A stretch of 8,718 nt of DNA from Candidatus Bathyarchaeota archaeon (GTDB lineage Archaea > Thermoproteota > Bathyarchaeia > EX4484-135): contig DQYM01000043.1 in NCBI GenBank assembly GCA_011040545.1, positions 1 through 8,718 of the forward strand, read 5' to 3'. The notes under the pieces were generated by a model, which saw only the letters and a program-made list of their open reading frames with translations, was not told where the DNA came from and searched no databases. This document shows positions 5,679 to 8,718 of this stretch, one piece after another; position 1 is the first letter of the stretch, and every line of letters begins with the position of its first letter. Made by a program: the position numbers and the translations under genes.

Positions 5679-5948
5679 ATGGAGAGGGGGCAGGAGCACA
5701 AGGAGAGGATAGAGCAGGCAATAGGCATACTTGAGACCATAAGTAGCGATTTCACTACCCCAAGGAACATAAGGAGGGCTGCAAAACAGTCCATTGAGGC
5801 CCTCAGGGATGAGAGCCTAAGCCCAGCCGTAAGGGCAGCTAATGCCATAAGCATACTTGATGAGATAAGCCAGGATCCAAACATGCCCGTCCCAACTAGG
5901 ACCAAGATATGGCAGGTGATCTCAATACTTGAGGGCATTAAGGATTAG
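5679..5948 (+). CDS. UPF0147 family protein
   Basis: This small, all-helical archaeal protein of 89 residues has no established function. The family core is obvious: RIEQAIGILETISSDFTTPR followed by NIRRAAKQSIEAL, then AVRAANAISILDEISQDPN, MPVPTRTKIWQVISILEGI. Length and composition are normal for the family. It is the first gene of a likely two-gene unit with the zinc-ribbon protein that follows 14 bases later. Conservation across archaea and the shared promoter region with uS10 hint at a housekeeping role, but this is only association. Confidence 0.93.
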   Translation: MERGQEHKERIEQAIGILETISSDFTTPRNIRRAAKQSIEALRDESLSPAVRAANAISILDEISQDPNMPVPTRTKIWQVISILEGIKD

Positions 5949-5962
5949 AGGTCGGTGGTGTA

Positions 5963-6367
5963 TTGAGCGCTACTGCTAGGGGCCAGGGGCAGGGGAAGGC
6001 TGATCGTGCTGGAGCAGCTGAGGCCCTAAGGAGGATGGCGGAGGCCTTAAAGAGTGGAGCTGTAATGCTAGATCTCCAGTGCCCAGTTTGCTCCTCCCCC
6101 CTCTTCAGGCTGAGGAGCGGTGAGATATGGTGTGTAAAGTGCCAGAAGAGGGTTATCGTAGTCAAGGAGGGAGAAGAGCCCATTACTGCCATGAGCGACC
6201 TCCTACTAGCCTCCCTAGAGGAAACGCTCCTTAGGAAGCTACAGGAGCTAAATAAGGCCATGAGGGATGAAGAGGACATAGGCCGCCTCACCGAGCTCAC
6301 GAGGCTTATCTCAGGCCTCCTTGATAACCTTGAGAAGGTTAGGCGTATCTCTAGGCGTAGGCGCTAG
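5963..6367 (+). CDS. UPF0148 / autoantigen p27-like zinc-binding protein
   Basis: This 134-residue protein is related to the Sjogren's syndrome/scleroderma autoantigen 1 (p27) family. After a low-complexity, Gly/Ala-rich head, a helix ALRRMAEALKSGAVML leads into a zinc ribbon with C40-P-V-C43 ... PLFRLRSGEIWC57-V-K-C60. The C-terminal half is a helical, charged segment (LEETLLRKLQELNKAM, LTRLISGLLDNLEKV) ending in RRISRRRR, which could bind nucleic acid. The start is TTG 5963, with GGTGG four bases upstream; no in-frame ATG or GTG lies between it and the preceding stop. Archaeal function is unknown. Coupling to the UPF0147 gene suggests co-transcription. Confidence 0.88.
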   Translation: MSATARGQGQGKADRAGAAEALRRMAEALKSGAVMLDLQCPVCSSPLFRLRSGEIWCVKCQKRVIVVKEGEEPITAMSDLLLASLEETLLRKLQELNKAMRDEEDIGRLTELTRLISGLLDNLEKVRRISRRRR

Positions 6368-6539
6368 TGCCAACTTTCTATTACGCTGGCCTCCACATAA
6401 GATAGGGCACAAATGGGCCCCTGGCCAGAGGAGATGGGCTTAGGACCTACTAGTTTAGGCCTGCGTAGGTTCGAATCCACCCCACCATACAAGTCTGAGA
6501 AAAATGCCTAATGTTAGCTGCGCAAAATCGGATAAACAT
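6368..6539. other. Gene-free stretch with the tRNA-like remnant
   Basis: Apart from the tRNA-Leu-like remnant I see no coding sequence or RNA gene between the UPF0148 stop and the end of the orphan membrane gene. The composition switches from backbone-like to AT-rich at about 6490. Confidence 0.5.
6414..6487 (+). pseudogene. Degenerate tRNA-Leu(UAG)-like remnant
   Basis: The anticodon region GGGCTTAGGACC, the variable-arm word TAGGCCTGCG and the T-loop block GGTTCGAATCC, followed by a terminal ACCA, line up with archaeal tRNA-Leu(UAG). The structure is broken: one anticodon-stem mismatch, a weakened variable stem, a T stem that has lost a base and does not pair well, a shortened D arm, and no 5' strand that pairs with CCCACC. 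Several differences look like C-to-T or G-to-A decay. It is therefore a remnant rather than a working tRNA, possibly left by an insertion at a tRNA-Leu gene. It lies at the left border of the second AT-rich island. Confidence 0.55.
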
Positions 6540-7388
6540 TTATGGGTACAATACCTTCTCTGGTTGCTGCAATATTATTCCATATTCTTTAGTGTATCCC
6601 CCAGCTAAGCTTCTCAATTTATTGAGAACCTCTTGTTTCTCTGGAAGTTCAGCTAACTTTCTCTCTAAGTGCTCAATTTTCATGATCAATTCCTCTATGC
6701 TCTCCTCCCTTGTTCCTAATTCTTTAACTGTCTCTCGAAGTTGATTTTCGTATTTCTCACAATACTCGTGATTATAGCCAAATCTCAGCTCGCCGCCCCT
6801 TATTAGATAACATATTACATCATAAATGTAGCTCTCTGGACGGCTTTCAAGACCATACGATATAAAATGTTCCACTAAGGTTCTTAGCACTATTTCACGG
6901 AACTCCCTATTGCTGTTCAACTTATTTATGAGATTACTTCTTGCCTCTTCGAGCTGCTCAATAATATCATCATGTTCTACTATAACATTAGATATGCCAG
7001 GTTGCTCATGCGCTAATATATCCCAGAGTATTAAGAATACACTACCGTGAATTGCTCTGAGGCCGTACTTAATGTTAGTCCGCTTCCAACTTTGGTCTAT
7101 AATATCTATTAAAGGCAGAATGAGCATATTAACAAGCTGTGAATATAGAGACCTTAATCTCTGCTTTCGTGCCTCACGCATATGCTTGTAAGTAACATAG
7201 ATTAGAAGTAATGATGCCGTTAGGTGTAATACTCCCGCTATCCATGGATGCTCCTTCATGAATGTGTCTATGATTATTCCCATAGATAGCCATAGTTCCG
7301 GGAATAACAGGAAGGCCAGTAAGACCACGATTATCATTACTAGGGTAACGATTGTGATGATAGGAATTCTAAATTTTGTGAAATTCAT
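6540..7388 (-). CDS. Orphan membrane-anchored coiled-coil protein, unknown function
   Basis: I do not recognise a family for this 282-residue protein. Two hydrophobic segments (about 8-30 and 49-67) sit at the N-terminus, followed by a basic stretch (YKHMREARKQRLR, 67-79) that would place the rest in the cytoplasm. Residues 80-200 are mixed helical, and 210-262 form a Glu/Lys-rich coiled coil (ENQLRETVKEL, IEELIMKIEHLERKLAEL). No catalytic motif is visible. Expression signals are strong: TATA box GTTATAAATT (minus strand, 7426-7435) and SD GGAGGTGA (7398-7405) nine bases before the ATG. Codon use is AT-rich, unlike its neighbours, indicating acquisition. The intact frame and promoter suggest it is maintained by selection or is recent. 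An anchored sensor, scaffold or element-encoded protein are all possible. Confidence 0.8.
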   Translation of the reverse strand: MNFTKFRIPIITIVTLVMIIVVLLAFLLFPELWLSMGIIIDTFMKEHPWIAGVLHLTASLLLIYVTYKHMREARKQRLRSLYSQLVNMLILPLIDIIDQSWKRTNIKYGLRAIHGSVFLILWDILAHEQPGISNVIVEHDDIIEQLEEARSNLINKLNSNREFREIVLRTLVEHFISYGLESRPESYIYDVICYLIRGGELRFGYNHEYCEKYENQLRETVKELGTREESIEELIMKIEHLERKLAELPEKQEVLNKLRSLAGGYTKEYGIILQQPEKVLYP

Positions 7389-7425
7389 AGGCCGTGCTCA
7401 CCTCCACTTTTCGTATCATTCTATT

Positions 7426-7435
7426 AATTTATAAC
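7426..7435 (-). promoter_or_regulatory. TATA box of the orphan membrane gene
   Basis: GTTATAAATT on the minus strand, preceded by a purine-rich GCGAAA that could be a BRE. Transcription would start near 7404, giving a very short leader around the SD. Confidence 0.6.
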
Positions 7436-7461
7436 TTTCGCACGTTCTTAACTGTAAGAAC

Positions 7462-7538
7462 TGGTGGACCGGGCGGGATTTGAACCCGCGACCTCCGCCT
7501 CGCAAGGGCGGCGTCCTACCAGGCTAGACGACCGGCCC
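7462..7538 (-). tRNA. tRNA-Ala(UGC)
   Basis: On the minus strand GGGCCGG (7532-7538) pairs with CCGGTCC (7466-7472), including the G3:U70 wobble pair that is the identity element of alanine tRNAs. The anticodon loop CTTGCGA gives UGC, closed by a GC-rich stem. The T arm GCGGG-TTCAAAT-CCCGC is perfect. The discriminator is A (7465) and CCA is encoded at 7462-7464. There is no intron. A TATA-like GCATATAAGT (minus strand, 7561-7570) lies about 28 bases upstream. Confidence 0.96.
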
Positions 7539-7602
7539 CTCTGGTAGCTGAGGCTGGCCTACTTATATGCTTGGCCATATCTCCTGCTGCCCCCTGCGGT
7601 TT

Positions 7603-7658
7603 GGTAACTTACCGTAAGCAAAATAAGCAGTTGCCGAATTCTATTTCGGCGGTGGTAG
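7603..7658 (+). promoter_or_regulatory. Promoter and possible operator of the HMG-CoA reductase gene
   Basis: AAAATAAGC (7620-7628) is a TATA-like box about 38 bases before the ATG. Just upstream two inverted repeats overlap: GGTAA-C-TTACC (7603-7613) and CTTAC-C-GTAAG (7608-7618). Downstream, GCCGAA (7633-7638) and TTCGGC (7645-7650) form a third perfect inverted repeat around the expected transcription start. GGTGGTAG (7651-7658) is the ribosome binding site. Repeats flanking a TATA box are a common operator layout; the regulator is unknown. Confidence 0.5.
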
Positions 7659-7661
7659 AAA

Positions 7662-8718
7662 ATGGCCGAGGGCCGTTCATCAAGGATACCTGGCTTCTAC
7701 AAGATGAGCGTTGAGGAGCGGCTTAAGCTAGTCCAGGAGTTCGCTGGCCTAACGGACGAGGAGCTGAGCTTGATCCGCTCGCCAGAGAAGGGCCTTCCAT
7801 TTGAGAGGGCTGAGCGGATGATAGAGAACGTCATAGGGCTCATGGCCTACCCATTCGCCATAGCTACCAACTTCCTGATCAATGGCCGTGATTACCTAGT
7901 CCCCATGGTCATAGAGGAGCCCTCCGTCGTAGCTGCTGCCTCAAATGGCGCTAAGATGTGCCGCTCAAAAGGTGGCATCTTCGCCTCCTGCCTTAGCTCA
8001 GTCATGATAGGCCAGATACAGGTCGTGGGTGTGCAGGATCCATATTACGCCAAGATGGAGGTCCTAGCCCATAAGGATGAGATAGCTGAGAAGGCCAATG
8101 AGAAGGACCCAATACTGGTCAAGCTAGGTGGTGGCGTAAAGGACGTAGGTGCTAAGGTCATAGGCACTCCTAGGGGCCAGATGCTGATCGTGGAGCTCTA
8201 CGTAGATTGCAAGGACGCCATGGGCGCAAATGCCGTTAACACCATGGCTGAGGCAGTTGCCCCACTTATTGAGCGCATAACTGGCGGTAGGGTCCTCCTA
8301 CGCATAATATCCAACCTAGCCGTGAGGAGGCTCGCTAGGGCCTGGGTTACCGTGGATAAGGAAGCCATTGGTGGTGAGGAGGTAGTTGATGCCATAGTAG
8401 ATGCATGGGCATTTGCTGCTGCCGATCCATTTAGGGCTGCTACGCACAACAAGGGCATCATGAATGGTGTTATAGCAGTTGCCCTCGCTACAGCACAGGA
8501 TCACAGGGCGCTTGAGGCTGGTGCCCATGCCTACGCTGCCCTAGGTGGCCACTACAAGCCCCTCTCAACATGGGAGAAGAATGAGGATGGCGATTTAGTT
8601 GGGACGCTTGAGATGCCCATGGCAGTTGGCGTGGTCGGTGGTGCAACTAGGGCTCACCCAGTAGCTAGAGTTGCCCTAAAGATACTTGGCGTTAAGACGG
8701 CAAGGGAGCTAGCAGAGG
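7662..8718 (+). CDS. hmgA: Hydroxymethylglutaryl-CoA reductase, class II type (3' end outside the window)
   Basis: This enzyme interconverts HMG-CoA and mevalonate with NAD(P)H; in archaea it feeds mevalonate to the isoprenoid membrane lipids. The 352 residues present start with SSRIPGFYKMSVEERL, typical of the class II form often annotated as degradative. Visible landmarks are EEPSVVAAAS with catalytic Glu86, the cofactor-binding DAMGANAVNTMAEAV (185-199), HNKGIMNG with catalytic Lys264, and ATAQD with Asp280. GVVGGATRAHP (323-333) follows. The catalytic His near the C-terminus lies beyond the window; class II enzymes are usually about 420-430 residues, so some 70 are missing. The ATG has GGTGGTAG four bases upstream. 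The bacterial-like class II type, rather than class I, is notable, but cofactor preference and direction cannot be read from sequence. Confidence 0.93.
   Translation, partial: MAEGRSSRIPGFYKMSVEERLKLVQEFAGLTDEELSLIRSPEKGLPFERAERMIENVIGLMAYPFAIATNFLINGRDYLVPMVIEEPSVVAAASNGAKMCRSKGGIFASCLSSVMIGQIQVVGVQDPYYAKMEVLAHKDEIAEKANEKDPILVKLGGGVKDVGAKVIGTPRGQMLIVELYVDCKDAMGANAVNTMAEAVAPLIERITGGRVLLRIISNLAVRRLARAWVTVDKEAIGGEEVVDAIVDAWAFAAADPFRAATHNKGIMNGVIAVALATAQDHRALEAGAHAYAALGGHYKPLSTWEKNEDGDLVGTLEMPMAVGVVGGATRAHPVARVALKILGVKTARELAE

Larger units (their letters stand above)
6488..7461. other. AT-rich island abutting the 3' end of tRNA-Ala
   Basis: This block is much richer in A and T than the flanking UPF0148 and HMG-CoA reductase genes. 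It is bounded by the tRNA-Leu-like remnant (plus strand) and by the CCA end of tRNA-Ala (minus strand), so both tRNA 3' ends point inward. It carries a single orphan gene. The layout suggests an inserted element or its residue. No integrase, transposase or clear direct repeat is present. Confidence 0.45.

Noticed and set aside
6414..6487. Functional tRNA-Leu, possibly with an intron or split
   Set aside because: No 5' acceptor strand pairing with CCCACC was found nearby, the T stem is mispaired, and neither half ends in a bulge-helix-bulge-like context that I could recognise.
8198..8528. Two minus-strand open frames of 70-87 codons
   Set aside because: Both are antisense shadows of the HMG-CoA reductase gene, without ribosome binding sites or protein-like composition.

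Overview
The window looks like chromosomal DNA of a thermophilic archaeon, most probably a Thermoproteota (crenarchaeal) lineage. The signs are an archaeal uS10, the archaeal-only UPF0147 and p27 autoantigen-like (UPF0148) families, TATA/BRE-like boxes upstream of genes, GGTGAT/GGAGG-type ribosome binding sites, frequent GTG and TTG starts, two tRNA genes with encoded CCA, and a backbone rich in AGG, CTA and ATA codons. I cannot place it to genus from this sequence.

Left part (1-2205, minus strand): a tight B12 operon reads mcm small subunit (adenosylcobalamin-binding) -> MeaB-type GTPase -> CobA/BtuR-type cobalamin adenosyltransferase, with a 4-nt gap and then an ATGA overlap. Together these bind, load/protect and make the cofactor of a methylmalonyl-CoA-mutase-type enzyme whose catalytic large subunit is not in the window. 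Downstream of it, cut by the left edge, is a frame-disrupted gene resembling the N-terminus of DUF3782-like crenarchaeal proteins.

Middle (2206-5948): a divergent promoter region leads to a Nudix hydrolase, then a ROK-family sugar kinase. Next comes an AT-rich island (about 3810-4405) with a small DUF7662-like gene, a decayed coding remnant, and tRNA-Ser(UGA), whose 3' end faces the island. A multi-TM M50 (site-2-protease-like) protein with an HDxxH motif converges on uS10. uS10 and the UPF0147-UPF0148 gene pair diverge from a shared promoter region.

Right part (5949-8718): after the UPF0148 gene lies a degenerate tRNA-Leu(UAG)-like remnant. It is followed by a second AT-rich island with one intact orphan gene (two TM segments plus a coiled coil, own TATA box and strong SD), which ends at the 3' end of tRNA-Ala(UGC). 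A class II HMG-CoA reductase gene, with a palindrome-rich promoter, runs off the right edge.

The backbone is mostly ordinary housekeeping and metabolic DNA. The unusual parts are the two AT-rich islands abutting tRNA 3' ends, the broken left-edge gene, and atypical motif residues in MeaB (NMAD) and the M50 protein (HDxxH). I found no CRISPR array, transposase, integrase or recognisable defence system.
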